NCBI RefSeq assembly: GCF_040560245.1
Contig: NZ_JAKMWP010000005.1
Direction: 5' to 3' (one strand)
DNA length: 64,000 bases
Source of the DNA: Morganella sibonii
GTDB lineage: Bacteria; Pseudomonadota; Gammaproteobacteria; Enterobacterales; Enterobacteriaceae
Positions within the stretch are counted from its first letter, which is position 1. Each line of letters opens with the position of its first letter. Shown here piece by piece: positions 7,589 through 16,234 of the stretch. The notes beneath the pieces were generated by a model. It was given only the letters and a program-made list of their open reading frames with translations. It was not told where the DNA came from and made no database searches. Position numbers and translations under genes: made by a program.

Positions 7589-8450
7589 CCTGTTCCATCT
7601 GAAAGGTGATATTATCAATATCATATTTTTCATGAATAGTATCTGTTAATGATTTCCGGATTTTATTATGGTCAGCGCCAGCCTTATATATTATATGAGC
7701 AGTTAATACATAATTACTCTGTGTTAATGCCCACAAATGGACATTATGAGCCCCGGCGATATCCTCATTACTGTTTATCTCATTAATAATATCATTGATA
7801 CTGATATTCTCCGGCGTGCCCTGTAATAATATATTGATACAGGATTTTAACAGAATCCAGGTTCTCGGAAAAACCATAAAGCCGATAAAAACGGCAATAA
7901 CAGAATCGACGATTAACCAGCCTGTCAGCCAGATAATGACCGCACCGACAATAACGCCGACTGAGCCCAGCATATCTGCCCAGACCTCAAGATAGGCCCC
8001 TTTAACATTCAGGCTCTCTTCTTTGCTGTTTTTCAGAAGCTGCATGGCAATCAGATTAATGATCAGACCGGCAGTAGCAATAATCAGCATACCGACAGAC
8101 TGAATATCCGGGGTTGCGGAGATCCTGCGGTAGGCTTCATATAATACGTAGAATGCGACGGCCAGTAAAATAAGGGCATTCATCATCGCGGCAAGAATTT
8201 CAAAACGGACATAACCGTATGTTTTGAGATAATCGGCTGCTTTTTTTCCTGCACGGATGGCAATCAGTGCCAGTAACAGAGCGAATGCATCTGTCATCAT
8301 ATGCATGGCATCTGAAATAAGGGCGAGGCTGCCGGTAAGATAACCGCCAATAAATTCCACCAGCATAAAAGAAAATGTTAATGCAAATGCAATAAGTAAT
8401 CGTGATTCCGGCAGTGATTTTATATTACCGTGCTCATGTTTTTCACTCAT
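7575..8450 (-). CDS. CDF-family zinc/cadmium exporter (CzcD/ZitB type)
   Basis: This is an inner-membrane cation diffusion facilitator of 291 residues. It has six predicted membrane spans in residues 20-200 and a cytoplasmic ferredoxin-like C-terminal domain. Metal-site residues appear in the H-D pattern of span 2 (SDAMHMMTDAFALL) and in span 5 (EVWADMLGSVGVIVG). The family exports Zn(II) or Cd(II) with proton antiport. It converges with the ZntR-like promoter unit, so this stretch is probably a small metal-homeostasis island. The start at 8450 is preceded by AAGGAAAAACCCC on its strand. Confidence 0.85.
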   Translation of the reverse strand: MSEKHEHGNIKSLPESRLLIAFALTFSFMLVEFIGGYLTGSLALISDAMHMMTDAFALLLALIAIRAGKKAADYLKTYGYVRFEILAAMMNALILLAVAFYVLYEAYRRISATPDIQSVGMLIIATAGLIINLIAMQLLKNSKEESLNVKGAYLEVWADMLGSVGVIVGAVIIWLTGWLIVDSVIAVFIGFMVFPRTWILLKSCINILLQGTPENISINDIINEINSNEDIAGAHNVHLWALTQSNYVLTAHIIYKAGADHNKIRKSLTDTIHEKYDIDNITFQMEQEKPE

Positions 8451-8752
8451 GGGGTTTTTCCTTATGATTTTTGTCTTCCTGTCTGACTTATTACAGAATA
8501 ATACGAAAGGGAAACCGGTTCCGGGCGGGAAATCACAATGCTATTATGCTGATTATTTTTTGAATTATCAGGATTTAAAAAAATATTGCGGTATTGAGAA
8601 TAAATTGCATTTGACAAATGCACTCAGATTCATAGAATAGCGCCATCAACGGTCAATTCTCTGACCCGTAAGCGTTTACGTTAATCAACGCATGTAACTT
8701 TGTACATTACAACGGTTATGTGTTGTTGTGTCGTCACTATACGGAGTCATCT
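8451..8752 (+). promoter_or_regulatory. Promoter region of the DUF2798 gene
   Basis: I see no convincing gene here; a 63-codon plus-strand ORF from 8449 has no family features. A promoter candidate has TTGACA at 8611-8616, a 16-bp spacer and TAGAAT at 8633-8638. Downstream at 8667-8680 is CGTAAGCGTTTACG, symmetrical at 12 of 14 positions. It is like a LacI/GalR-family half-consensus and could be a repressor site in the leader. Confidence 0.4.
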
Positions 8753-9019
8753 ATGTCTTTTCAGGACAAAAATTATATTTTAGGTTTTCCTAAGCTGCCT
8801 CAGCGTGCGTTAATCTTTCTGGTTCCTTTTTTCTTATCGCTGGTGATGAGCGGTATTGTCTCTTTTATCAGTACGGTCAAAGCGCTGGGTTTTTCCTGGC
8901 TGCTGGTTTCCCCGTGGCTGACATCATGGGGAATATCCTGGGCTATTGCGTTCCCGACCGTCTTATTTGTTCTGCCGTTCGCCCGTAAATTATCGTTATT
9001 ATTGGTCAGAAGCTCATAA
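8753..9019 (+). CDS. DUF2798 small membrane protein
   Basis: This is an 88-residue protein with two long hydrophobic segments (about residues 18-40 and 50-75). The pattern FLVPFFLSLVMSGIVSFIST then TSWGISWAIAFPTVLFVLP is typical of DUF2798 proteins. These are predicted two-span inner-membrane proteins with no assigned function. The start at 8753 is preferred over an upstream in-frame codon because ACGGAG lies six bases before it. Its stop touches the stop of the convergent ArsR gene. Confidence 0.75.
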   Translation: MSFQDKNYILGFPKLPQRALIFLVPFFLSLVMSGIVSFISTVKALGFSWLLVSPWLTSWGISWAIAFPTVLFVLPFARKLSLLLVRSS

Positions 9020-9715
9020 TTACAAAATCTGAATCCCCAGCCATTGCCGGAATTGTTTTTTTCCTTTTCCGGTGATCGTCACTTCACGATAGCCCGGTGT
9101 GCGGATCAGCCAGCCCTGTTGTTCACAATGTGTGAAAAAGGCGGCGCCCAGATAGCCGCCGAGGTGAAACCGGCGTTCACTCCAGTCCAGACAGCCGCAG
9201 CAGAAAACCCGTTTTACGGTGTGTGCGGGCGGCAGGCCAAGTGTTATCAGCGCGGATTCACCTGATGTTGTCAGTGCGGTTCCGTCAGCGGTTATCCAGC
9301 CTTTTTCCTGCATCGCATCATATACAGCAACAGCAGTTTCGCCGGCCAGATGGTCATAACAGGTTCTGGCCTGCCGTAAATGTACCGGTGCGGAGGACTT
9401 GCGGATAGCGGCTGTCACCGGAATCCCGGTAAGATTCATCATTTTTTCGATGAATTCAGCCACGTTTAATCCGGCAAGCTGATAATAGCGGTGACGCCCC
9501 TGTGGTATACAGATGATCAGTTTTCCGGTGACCAGTTTTGTCAGATGGGCGCTGGCCGTTGACGCACTGATATCTGCGGCAATACTCAGTTCAGTCGCGG
9601 TCCGGGCCCGGCCATCCATCAGGGCGCAAAGCATACGGATACGGGACGGATCGGCAAGAGCGGCTGCCACACCGGCGAGAGCGGTTTCTAATTCCGGAAT
9701 GTGTTCTTCTGACAT
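9020..9715 (-). CDS. ArsR-family transcriptional regulator
   Basis: This regulator has 231 residues. A winged helix-turn-helix of the ArsR type fills residues 10-95 (LADPSRIRMLCALMDGRARTATELS...SASTASAHLTKL). An unusually long C-terminal half follows, with a CCGCLDWSERRFHLGG segment whose adjacent cysteines could bind metal or react with thiols. The length is well above the usual 100-120 residues of ArsR proteins. It follows the monooxygenase-fold gene by 14 bases on the same strand, so the two probably form an operon. What it senses is unknown. Confidence 0.8.
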   Translation of the reverse strand: MSEEHIPELETALAGVAAALADPSRIRMLCALMDGRARTATELSIAADISASTASAHLTKLVTGKLIICIPQGRHRYYQLAGLNVAEFIEKMMNLTGIPVTAAIRKSSAPVHLRQARTCYDHLAGETAVAVYDAMQEKGWITADGTALTTSGESALITLGLPPAHTVKRVFCCGCLDWSERRFHLGGYLGAAFFTHCEQQGWLIRTPGYREVTITGKGKKQFRQWLGIQIL

Positions 9716-9729
9716 ATCACCTCCGCAGA

Positions 9730-10038
9730 TTATTCCTGCCCGAACTCATATTCACGGCTGATTTCAGCAATACGTATCCGGTAAAACGAGAAAATATCCG
9801 CCTTGCCTTCTTCCTGTGCCTGCCGGTGTTGCAGGTTTTGTTTCCATTTCAGCAGAGAGGCTTCGTCTTCCCATAATGAGAGCGACAATAATTTGCCCGG
9901 TGTGCTCAGGCTGGCAAAACGTTCAATGGAGATAAAGCCCTCTGCGTCACTGAGCAGCGGGCGCAGCCCGGCGGCAATATCCAGGTAACGGGATTGCTTA
10001 TCTTCCGGCATACTGACTTCAAAAATAACGGCAAACAT
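9730..10038 (-). CDS. Antibiotic-biosynthesis-monooxygenase-fold protein
   Basis: This is a 102-residue ABM-domain (dimeric alpha/beta barrel) protein: it starts MFAVIFEVSM and has the core GFISIERFASL..PGKLLSLSLWEDEASLLKW. Members act on small aromatic or quinone-like compounds or degrade haem; the substrate is not evident. It is the first gene of a probable operon with the ArsR regulator and has GGAGG just before its start. A second ABM protein occurs at 12074-12364. Confidence 0.8.
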   Translation of the reverse strand: MFAVIFEVSMPEDKQSRYLDIAAGLRPLLSDAEGFISIERFASLSTPGKLLSLSLWEDEASLLKWKQNLQHRQAQEEGKADIFSFYRIRIAEISREYEFGQE

Positions 10039-10117
10039 GAGTGCCTCCTTATGTGTTGAGGATAATCATAACGGAAGCACAGAAAAAACACTTCGCTGAA
10101 CAACGAAATATGAAAAA

Positions 10118-10543
10118 TTATGGCCGGTAGCGGACACCGATAGCCAGCAAAATTAAGATCACGCCGGTTATCTGCATCACCAGATGTGACGGCATGCCGT
10201 GCTGTATAATATCGATAATAAAACCGGATAATACCTGACCGCCGATAGCCAGAATGGTGGTCAGTGCAGCGCCGAGCAGCGGCAGGATATAACTGTTTAT
10301 CACCACAAAACAGGCGCCGATAATGCCGCCGCTAAATGCAATCAGCGGAATGCTGTTCAGCGTGACGGGGAACTGCGGCAGGTAAAACAGCACTACCACA
10401 CTCAGGAAAATAAACCCGGCGACATGATTAACCAAAGAGGCATAAAACGCATTACTGCCCTGAGATAATCTGCCGTTGATACTGCGGCTGAAAATAATGC
10501 AAATGCCATTTGTCAGCGCGATAGTAATATAAAACAGTAACAT
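10118..10543 (-). CDS. YdcZ-family (DUF606) membrane protein, second of a pair
   Basis: This 141-residue protein has about five membrane spans and the YdcZ/DUF606 signature (NHVAGFIFLSVVV..., GGIIGACFVVINSYILPLLGAA, GQVLSGFIID). The family belongs to the drug/metabolite transporter superfamily. Such short members probably work as dimers, here with the product of the upstream gene, which it follows by two bases. The substrate is unknown. Confidence 0.8.
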   Translation of the reverse strand: MLLFYITIALTNGICIIFSRSINGRLSQGSNAFYASLVNHVAGFIFLSVVVLFYLPQFPVTLNSIPLIAFSGGIIGACFVVINSYILPLLGAALTTILAIGGQVLSGFIIDIIQHGMPSHLVMQITGVILILLAIGVRYRP

Positions 10544-10545
10544 GA

Positions 10546-11004
10546 TTATTTTCCTGCAATGATCAGAATACAGCCGCTGAATAACAGCAGCAGTGTCAGC
10601 CCGTCACGGCCGGTCACTTTGCGCTGTGTCAGTCCCATCAGGCCAAAATGGTCGATAATCAGGCCGGTAACTATCTGCCCGGCAAGCATCAGCACAATCG
10701 AACCGGAGAGTGACAGCGGGCTGTTAACAGTGACTGCCGCCAGCAATACGGTGAATGCACCGGGTATTCCGCCGAGATAGCACCACAACGGAATTTTTTT
10801 GCCGGCGCGGCGCTGCGGCAGGTGTGTTTTCACTGTCAGCCAGATTATCAGGGCAACAACCGCGCCGGTGCCGTGTGTCAGCCAGGAGGCGTGTAACGGA
10901 GAGGTAAAGGTGGATAAATAGCTGTTGCTCATAATCATCAGAGTGAGTAATACCCCGGAAAGTAAGGCAATCAGCGGTAACAGGATCTCTTTTTTCATCG
11001 TCAT
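10546..11004 (-). CDS. YdcZ-family (DUF606) membrane protein, first of a pair
   Basis: This 152-residue protein has about five spans and the same family pattern as its downstream partner (LHASWLTHGTGAVVALIIWL, CYLGGIPGAFTVLLAAVTVN, GQIVTGLIIDHFG). Tandem DUF606 genes are common and suggest a heterodimeric DMT-type transporter. The start at 11004 has an alternative at 10998. It is divergent from a LysR regulator 108 bases away, the likely controller of the pair. Confidence 0.8.
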   Translation of the reverse strand: MTMKKEILLPLIALLSGVLLTLMIMSNSYLSTFTSPLHASWLTHGTGAVVALIIWLTVKTHLPQRRAGKKIPLWCYLGGIPGAFTVLLAAVTVNSPLSLSGSIVLMLAGQIVTGLIIDHFGLMGLTQRKVTGRDGLTLLLLFSGCILIIAGK

Positions 11005-11112
11005 TTTTCACTTTATTGCGGATGGAGAGAGTATAGAGATTGCCGGTGCCGGGAATAAACGCTATAAACAGAAAAACAGAGTTTCCTGTCAGTTTACAAT
11101 AAAGAGGGTGCT

Positions 11113-12060
11113 ATGGATTTTTCGCTTTTACCGGTGTTTATTGCGATCACCGAGCAGGGGAGCCTGACAAAAGCGGCAGAGTATCTGCATATGACCAAAT
11201 CGGCGGTCAGTAAAAAACTGGCGGCGCTGGAAACACAAACCGGTATCCGGCTGGTCACCCGTACCACGCGCCATTTGCAGCTGACGGAAGCCGGACAGCT
11301 TTATTACACCTATCTGAAAAAAGCCCATCAGGCGGTGCTGGACGGGCAGGATGCATTGTCACATTACAGCCGTGAGGTTGACGGCACACTGAAAATCAGT
11401 GCCCCGGCGGTATTCGGCAGTCTGCATCTGGCCAACATAATGCCTGAATTTTTACAGCGCTGGCCGTCATTGCAGGCGGAAATGGTGTTTGATGACAAAC
11501 TGACGGATCTGGTTGGGGAAGGGTTTGATTTGGCTGTCCGGATCGGGGAATTGCAGGACTCTTCTCTGATTGCCCGGGTGTTATCGCCCTGCCGCAGTGT
11601 GTTGTGCGCGTCTCCCGCGTATCTGGCACGACACGGCACACTACAGGATCTGACTGATCTGAAAGCTCATAATTGCCTGTTTTACAGCTATTTTCAGGCC
11701 GGTCAGTCATGGACATTTCTGCACCGGGGAGACGTCGTACGTTTTACCCCGCAGGGGACATTGCGGGCCAACAACAGTCTGGCGCTGCATCAGGCGGTGT
11801 TACAGGGAACGGGGATTTGTCAGCTGCCGCAGTTTATCGCGGCACCGGATATTCGTGCCGGGCGGCTGATTCCGCTGTTACCTGAATATCCGCTGCCGTT
11901 GCATCATATCTATGCGGTTTATCCGGATCGTGATTATCTGCCGAAAAAAGTCTCCGCATTTTTACATTTTTTGCAGGATGCGCTGGGCACGGAAGGGCAC
12001 TATCAGAAAGAATATGAACAGGATTTATCCGCCTTTCAGGCAGCAGAACGGGCGGGGTGA
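11113..12060 (+). CDS. LysR-family transcriptional regulator
   Basis: This regulator has 315 residues. An N-terminal helix-turn-helix covers residues 1-60 (AITEQGSLTKAAEYLHMTKSAVSKKLAALE). A substrate-binding domain of the subclass near DmlR/AaeR follows (LTDLVGEGFDLAVRIGELQDSSLIAR, then CLFYSY). It is divergent from the YdcZ pair, the usual LysR arrangement, and probably regulates it in response to a small ligand. The start has AGAGGGTGCT upstream. The C-terminal 25 residues are polar and probably disordered. Confidence 0.9.
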   Translation: MDFSLLPVFIAITEQGSLTKAAEYLHMTKSAVSKKLAALETQTGIRLVTRTTRHLQLTEAGQLYYTYLKKAHQAVLDGQDALSHYSREVDGTLKISAPAVFGSLHLANIMPEFLQRWPSLQAEMVFDDKLTDLVGEGFDLAVRIGELQDSSLIARVLSPCRSVLCASPAYLARHGTLQDLTDLKAHNCLFYSYFQAGQSWTFLHRGDVVRFTPQGTLRANNSLALHQAVLQGTGICQLPQFIAAPDIRAGRLIPLLPEYPLPLHHIYAVYPDRDYLPKKVSAFLHFLQDALGTEGHYQKEYEQDLSAFQAAERAG

Positions 12061-12073
12061 CCGCCCTGACTGG

Positions 12074-12364
12074 TTATTTTACGGCGCTGTCCATCAGGAG
12101 AAAACGCGGTTCAGCGCGCTGATACTGATTAATAGCGGGCACCAGACGGCGGAAGTGCTCACTGGCGCAATGGGTATCCAGCGCGGCCTGATCCGGCCAG
12201 GTTTCGATAAAAATAAAATGCCCCGGGTCTTTCTGATCGACAAACAGATCATAACTGATACACAGCGGCTCACGGCGGGTGGCGGCAACCAGTTCTTCAT
12301 ACATCGGCATCAGGATCTCAACAGCATCCGGCTGCATAAAATCTTCAGCAATTACTTTTAACAT
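12074..12364 (-). CDS. YgiN-like quinol/ABM monooxygenase-fold protein
   Basis: This is a 96-residue ABM-domain protein. It starts MLKVIAEDF and has the YELF/CISYDLFVDQKDPGHFIFIETW and HCASEHF patterns of the YgiN/LsrG group. These are small dimeric enzymes acting on quinones or signal-molecule phosphates. The start at 12364 was chosen over a longer frame because AAGGAGAA lies just upstream. It is convergent with the LysR gene and divergent from the cyclase gene, which has a related type of small-molecule chemistry. A joint pathway is possible but unproven. Confidence 0.85.
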   Translation of the reverse strand: MLKVIAEDFMQPDAVEILMPMYEELVAATRREPLCISYDLFVDQKDPGHFIFIETWPDQAALDTHCASEHFRRLVPAINQYQRAEPRFLLMDSAVK

Positions 12365-12498
12365 CGCGTTCTCCTTGTCCGGTGCGGACAAACAACATGA
12401 AATATCTGCAAATGACTTCCCCGGTAAGCCGTGTAAATTCTGACTGATAACCAGAGCATAAATCACAACAACTACCGGTATAACATTGAGGGGGCAGA

Positions 12499-13239
12499 AT
12501 GTCATTATCATTAATTGAAGCGGTGAATCTGTTGAAATCAAAAAAATGGATTGATCTGACACACGCATTTAATGCGGATTCACCGTACTTTTTTATGTTT
12601 GAACCGGCGGAATTCAAAACCCTGTTTGATTACCGTGACGGCTTTTTTGCCCAGCAGTTTACTTTCCCCGGCCAGTACGGCACCCATATTGATGCACCGT
12701 GCCATTTTGTGGAGGGACGCCGCTTCGTTCACGAGCTGGAACTGAAGGAGCTGGTATTGCCGCTGGTGGTGATCGATCAGTCCGCCCGCGCACAGCAGGA
12801 TGCGGATTTTGCCTTATCCGCAGAGGATATTCTGGCGTTTGAGCAGGTACACGGACGTATCGAAAGCGGCAGTTTTGTGGCTTTACGCACGGACTGGAGC
12901 AAACGCTGGCCGTCACAGGCGCTGATGGATAACAAAGATGCGGAAGGTAACAACCATATCCCGGGCTGGGGTCTGGATGCGCTGGAGTTTTTGTTCCGCG
13001 AGCGGGGGATCAGTGCGGTGGGGCATGAAACGTTTGATACCGATTCGGCGCAGGATTTCCGTAAAAACAGTGCGCTGCTGGCGGAATATTTTGTACTGGA
13101 TCAGGATGCGTATCAGATAGAGCTTCTGACCAATCTGGATAAAGTCCCGGCCAAAGGCGCGGTCATTTTTAATATCGTGGCAAAACCGGACAATGCAGGC
13201 GGGTTCCCGGTCCGGTCATTTGCGATTTTACCGGATTAA
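12499..13239 (+). CDS. Cyclase-family metal hydrolase
   Basis: This 246-residue protein of the cyclase/kynurenine-formamidase family (PF04199) has the metal-binding motif QYGTHIDAPCHF near residue 54 and further conserved residues in GHETFDTDSA near residue 178. Members are Mn/Zn-dependent amidohydrolases on formylkynurenine, isatin or related compounds. The substrate here is uncertain. It has GAGGGGG directly before the start. Its stop overlaps the stop of the convergent sctL, so it marks the edge of the secretion island. Confidence 0.85.
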   Translation: MSLSLIEAVNLLKSKKWIDLTHAFNADSPYFFMFEPAEFKTLFDYRDGFFAQQFTFPGQYGTHIDAPCHFVEGRRFVHELELKELVLPLVVIDQSARAQQDADFALSAEDILAFEQVHGRIESGSFVALRTDWSKRWPSQALMDNKDAEGNNHIPGWGLDALEFLFRERGISAVGHETFDTDSAQDFRKNSALLAEYFVLDQDAYQIELLTNLDKVPAKGAVIFNIVAKPDNAGGFPVRSFAILPD

Positions 13240-13859
13240 TCGCGGCATATTTCCCGCAGCACCGAAAGCTGGTGTTCCAGCGTGGCATGAATAATCTGCC
13301 TGCCCTGGCGGATCAGGCAGTCGCCGGGGCGGAGGGTGCTGTCTGTTTCAACCGATATATCATCCGGCAGCGTTATTGTGCCTTCTGCTGACAGCCACTG
13401 ATGCAAAAATGCGGTCTGATCCGGGTGTACAACCAGCGCCACGGAAAAACCGGGGTTTATCTGTTTTATGCTCCGGCGCAGCGCCGCCCGCAGGCGGTTC
13501 TCAGGCGGTGTCTCTTCCAGCAGTATCTGTACGGTATGGCAGATTATTGCGGTTATCTCATCATCAAGTTGCGCGATAACCTCTTTGCAGTGACGGCGGG
13601 TCTGCAACAGAGCTTCTGCCTGCCCGGAAACAAGCTCGTCCTGTGCCTGCCTGCGCACCTTTTCTGCTTCATCAGCCAGTTCTGTCCGCATCTGACTGCG
13701 CAGTTGTTCTGTCTCCGCTTTCAGCGCTTCTCTGCTGAGTAACCCGCGGTAATCGGCAGCCGGGATAATGCAGGGGGCTGCCGTCAGGGTAAATGTATCC
13801 GCAGTCAGGCGGCTGAAGGGCAATCTGACGCTGTCAGTGCCTGAAGTATCGTCCGGCAT
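13236..13859 (-). CDS. sctL: T3SS stator/sorting-platform protein SctL (YscL)
   Basis: This 207-residue cytoplasmic protein is related to FliH and to V-ATPase peripheral stalks. It has a charged coiled-coil region (about residues 45-110) and a C-terminal domain with HPDQTAFLHQWL and a GDCLI...QIIHATLEHQLSVLRE end. It anchors the ATPase SctN to SctQ and SctK in the sorting platform. It is the last gene of the exsD-sctC-to-L operon and overlaps sctK by 55 bases. The assignment rests on order plus the C-terminal pattern. Confidence 0.85.
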   Translation of the reverse strand: MPDDTSGTDSVRLPFSRLTADTFTLTAAPCIIPAADYRGLLSREALKAETEQLRSQMRTELADEAEKVRRQAQDELVSGQAEALLQTRRHCKEVIAQLDDEITAIICHTVQILLEETPPENRLRAALRRSIKQINPGFSVALVVHPDQTAFLHQWLSAEGTITLPDDISVETDSTLRPGDCLIRQGRQIIHATLEHQLSVLREICRD

Positions 13860-14425
13860 AATGTGTTCAGAAAAGTAGTGAGTTCAGAAGGAAACGGGAT
13901 TAGCGGCACGGTATCCGGAAAACGCAATTCTGCCCGCAGGTGAAATTGCTCATGACTCTCCCGCAGCAGATAAAACCACAGCTGACGGCCGGTAACACTG
14001 AGAATCACGTTATCCTGATCAGTATGAGTGAGTGAGCGCTGGTAGTTGTGCAGCGGTAATAATAAGCCGGATTGCCAGTTCAGAAGCCGTCCGGCATCTT
14101 CCTGTGTTAAAGCGGAAAAAGGGTGACGGCGGGCGGGTACCGGCCAGTGCGTCATCAGATCCGGCAGGTAGAAACAACAACCACAGAAAGTCAGAAAGCG
14201 TTGTAATCCGGTGTCACTCAATAATATCGCCCGCTGAAGCCCGGACAATACCGTCATTTCTGCGGTTAAGTCATAATGGCTGAACAACCGGCGGTTCAGC
14301 AGCGGGTTTCTGTATTTATCCTGCAGGGCGGATATGAGTGAATAATCCGGCAACGTATTCAGATAACCGGGATGGCAATACAGTGCCGGACAAAAGAAAA
14401 ACCCGAATTCAGTCAGCGGAGCCAT
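13805..14425 (-). CDS. sctK: T3SS sorting-platform adaptor SctK (YscK)
   Basis: This 206-residue cytoplasmic protein is in the YscK/PscK position between sctJ and sctL. The family is poorly conserved; visible features are the hydrophobic start and the FLTFCGCCFYLPDLM segment near residue 80. SctK links the sorting-platform pods to the inner-membrane ring protein SctD. It overlaps sctJ by 17 bases and sctL by 55 bases, so translation is probably coupled. Confidence 0.75.
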   Translation of the reverse strand: MAPLTEFGFFFCPALYCHPGYLNTLPDYSLISALQDKYRNPLLNRRLFSHYDLTAEMTVLSGLQRAILLSDTGLQRFLTFCGCCFYLPDLMTHWPVPARRHPFSALTQEDAGRLLNWQSGLLLPLHNYQRSLTHTDQDNVILSVTGRQLWFYLLRESHEQFHLRAELRFPDTVPLIPFPSELTTFLNTLCRTILQALTASDCPSAA

Positions 14426-15188
14426 GACGTAATTTCCGGCGGTGAAAGAAAAAATGCAGCAGGTGAGATATCAGCAGCAGTACCGCAAATCCGGCAATAT
14501 ACCCCAGTAATTTAGGATAAGAACCAGTGGTGACCTGTATATTCAGCATCGTCCGTAATTCCGGTGTGGTGATCACCGGTTTGGCAGCCACCGCAGGTAT
14601 CAGTGTCAGGCTGATATTTTCAGGCTCCAGTCCCTCAATACTGTTTTTTGCCAGCTGCATAATTTGCTCACGGTAGCGGAATACCGGAATATCAGCGGAA
14701 TATTTAATAAATATCACAGCCCGTCCCTGTTTTCCGTCCGCTGTCTCTGTATTGGCCTGAGATTCGGGCCGGGTAAACAGCACTCTGACGGTAATCACAC
14801 CATCAATATCGGATAATATCTGAGCCAGTTCCTGTGAGCGGACATAGCTGAGTTTGGCTGTCAGTTCCTGCGGACTCGGGATCAGCGTATCGCCGGTGAA
14901 AATATCGTTCAGGGATTGAAATTGTCTCTGCGGATAGCCGCGTTGCTTCAGCAATTCAATGGCATAAGGAGCCTGTGATTCCTCAACAAATAACGTTGCC
15001 TTTCCCTCTTTGCCGGATTTTTTTTCCGCAATAATATGATTCTCCAGCAGCAGAGAGTACATTTCATTTGCTTCTTTTTGCTGTAATCCGCTGTACAGCT
15101 CTGTTTTACAGGCCGTCAGCAGTAATATTGACAGACTGAGTACAATAAAGCGGAAATACCGGGAGAGTGCAGAGATAAATAACCGCAT
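14409..15188 (-). CDS. sctJ: T3SS inner-ring lipoprotein SctJ (YscJ)
   Basis: This 259-residue lipoprotein forms the inner-membrane MS-type ring with SctD. It has a signal with lipobox LLTAC (Cys at about residue 27) followed by KTELYSGLQQKEANEM, the family hallmark. Two ring-building domains follow, with GLEPENISLTLIPA near residue 180. A C-terminal membrane span (YIAGFAVLLLISHLL) ends the protein. The start at 15188 is preferred over a longer ORF because it gives a normal signal peptide and lies just past the sctI stop. Confidence 0.95.
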   Translation of the reverse strand: MRLFISALSRYFRFIVLSLSILLLTACKTELYSGLQQKEANEMYSLLLENHIIAEKKSGKEGKATLFVEESQAPYAIELLKQRGYPQRQFQSLNDIFTGDTLIPSPQELTAKLSYVRSQELAQILSDIDGVITVRVLFTRPESQANTETADGKQGRAVIFIKYSADIPVFRYREQIMQLAKNSIEGLEPENISLTLIPAVAAKPVITTPELRTMLNIQVTTGSYPKLLGYIAGFAVLLLISHLLHFFFHRRKLRHGSAD

Positions 15189-15189
15189 A

Positions 15190-15510
15190 TTACTGACTTT
15201 TAATAATAGTATCGATATTCTGACTGACTTTCCCGACAGTTTTTGCCAGTAATTCTTCACGAAAATGAATTTTTGCCAGAGTTAATTGTGTCTGTAATAA
15301 TATATCCGGCGATGTCAGTGCTGCACCGTCACGCAATCCGGCGATACTGTCAGTATCCTGTTTTATTGTCCGGTAAAAATTATCAAATATCTTTTTGAGA
15401 TGTTCTGTTTCCTCAGCCGGTTGCGCTGATACAGTATTCTCCTCCGCTGTCACCGCGAGGTCAGACAGCGGAAGTGTATGGGTACGGAGTGCAGATATCA
15501 TTGTGATCAC
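15190..15510 (-). CDS. sctI: T3SS inner-rod protein SctI (YscI)
   Basis: This 106-residue protein has a C-terminal helix pattern typical of YscI/PscI (LLQTQLTLAKIHFREELLAKTVGKVSQNIDTI). It forms the short inner rod linking the export gate to the needle and takes part in substrate switching. The start overlaps the previous stop as ATGA; an ATG nine bases later is possible. Confidence 0.85.
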   Translation of the reverse strand: MITMISALRTHTLPLSDLAVTAEENTVSAQPAEETEHLKKIFDNFYRTIKQDTDSIAGLRDGAALTSPDILLQTQLTLAKIHFREELLAKTVGKVSQNIDTIIKSQ

Positions 15511-15881
15511 CGGATGTTATTTTGTTGCAGAACCAGCTGATTATTCACTGCTATCTGCTGATTCAGCTCGGCAGATATCAGATGTTTAAGTGTCGTGCCG
15601 GAAAGTGAATCCGGTAATTTCTGCCATAACCGTGACAAAATAAATTCCTGGTGAGGGCCGTATTCATCATAACGGGACAAAATCGTCAATAACATATCCC
15701 GGCTGATAGTATTCTGATAACTGATTTTTTTTAAATCAGAAATAACCGGCGTTAGTAATGTATTACATAACTCACGATATTCCGGGTTTTCAACCGTACA
15801 GTTTTCAAGTTCCTGCCATAACTGCTGACGGTTTTCAGTGAGATCAGATATTTCATTATTGCTGTTTGTATCTTTGTTCAT
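15507..15881 (-). CDS. YscH/YopR-position T3SS protein
   Basis: This 124-residue protein lies between sctG and sctI, exactly where yscH (YopR) and pscH sit. It is acidic at the N-terminus and helical (ISDLKKISYQNTISRDMLLTIL), with no signal peptide. YopR is a secreted early substrate that affects needle assembly. The similarity I can judge by eye is weak, so the call rests mainly on synteny. ATGA overlaps join it to both neighbours. Confidence 0.55.
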   Translation of the reverse strand: MNKDTNSNNEISDLTENRQQLWQELENCTVENPEYRELCNTLLTPVISDLKKISYQNTISRDMLLTILSRYDEYGPHQEFILSRLWQKLPDSLSGTTLKHLISAELNQQIAVNNQLVLQQNNIR

Positions 15882-16234
15882 AAAAACAAATCCTTTTCAA
15901 ATTGTTCGGCAAATACCGTTAATTCGTTATTTCCGTCGGATTTTAATATTTTTATTGTTTTTTTAAGATTATGGTTAAGGCCAAGGTGATATTCACTTAA
16001 TGCTTTAAATGGTAACAGGGATGAACTGCAGCTACCGGACAGCAGATGAACAATCTCAGTATATTTTTGGCAGGCATGCCAGGCGGTCACCAGGATCAGT
16101 TTTCCGCTTTCATGATACCGGATGTCTTGTGTCAGCAGCCAGGCCGCAATAGCCTCTGCCTCTTTATATTTTCCGGCAAGAATACCGGCCAGTGCTGTTT
16201 CAGCAAGAAGACGCTCATCTGAAAGTATCATCAT
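15878..16234 (-). CDS. sctG: T3SS needle chaperone SctG (YscG)
   Basis: This 118-residue TPR-like helical protein has the length and position of YscG/PscG. It starts LSDERLLAETALAGILAGKYKEAEAIAAWLL and has a GLNHNLKKTIKIL repeat near residue 87. YscG binds the C-terminal helix of the needle subunit together with YscE and prevents premature polymerisation. It overlaps sctF by four bases. Confidence 0.85.
   Translation of the reverse strand: MMILSDERLLAETALAGILAGKYKEAEAIAAWLLTQDIRYHESGKLILVTAWHACQKYTEIVHLLSGSCSSSLLPFKALSEYHLGLNHNLKKTIKILKSDGNNELTVFAEQFEKDLFL

Noticed and set aside
8449..8640. 63-codon ORF overlapping the start of the CDF gene
   Set aside because: No family features, starts inside another gene's start region, and sits over a likely promoter.
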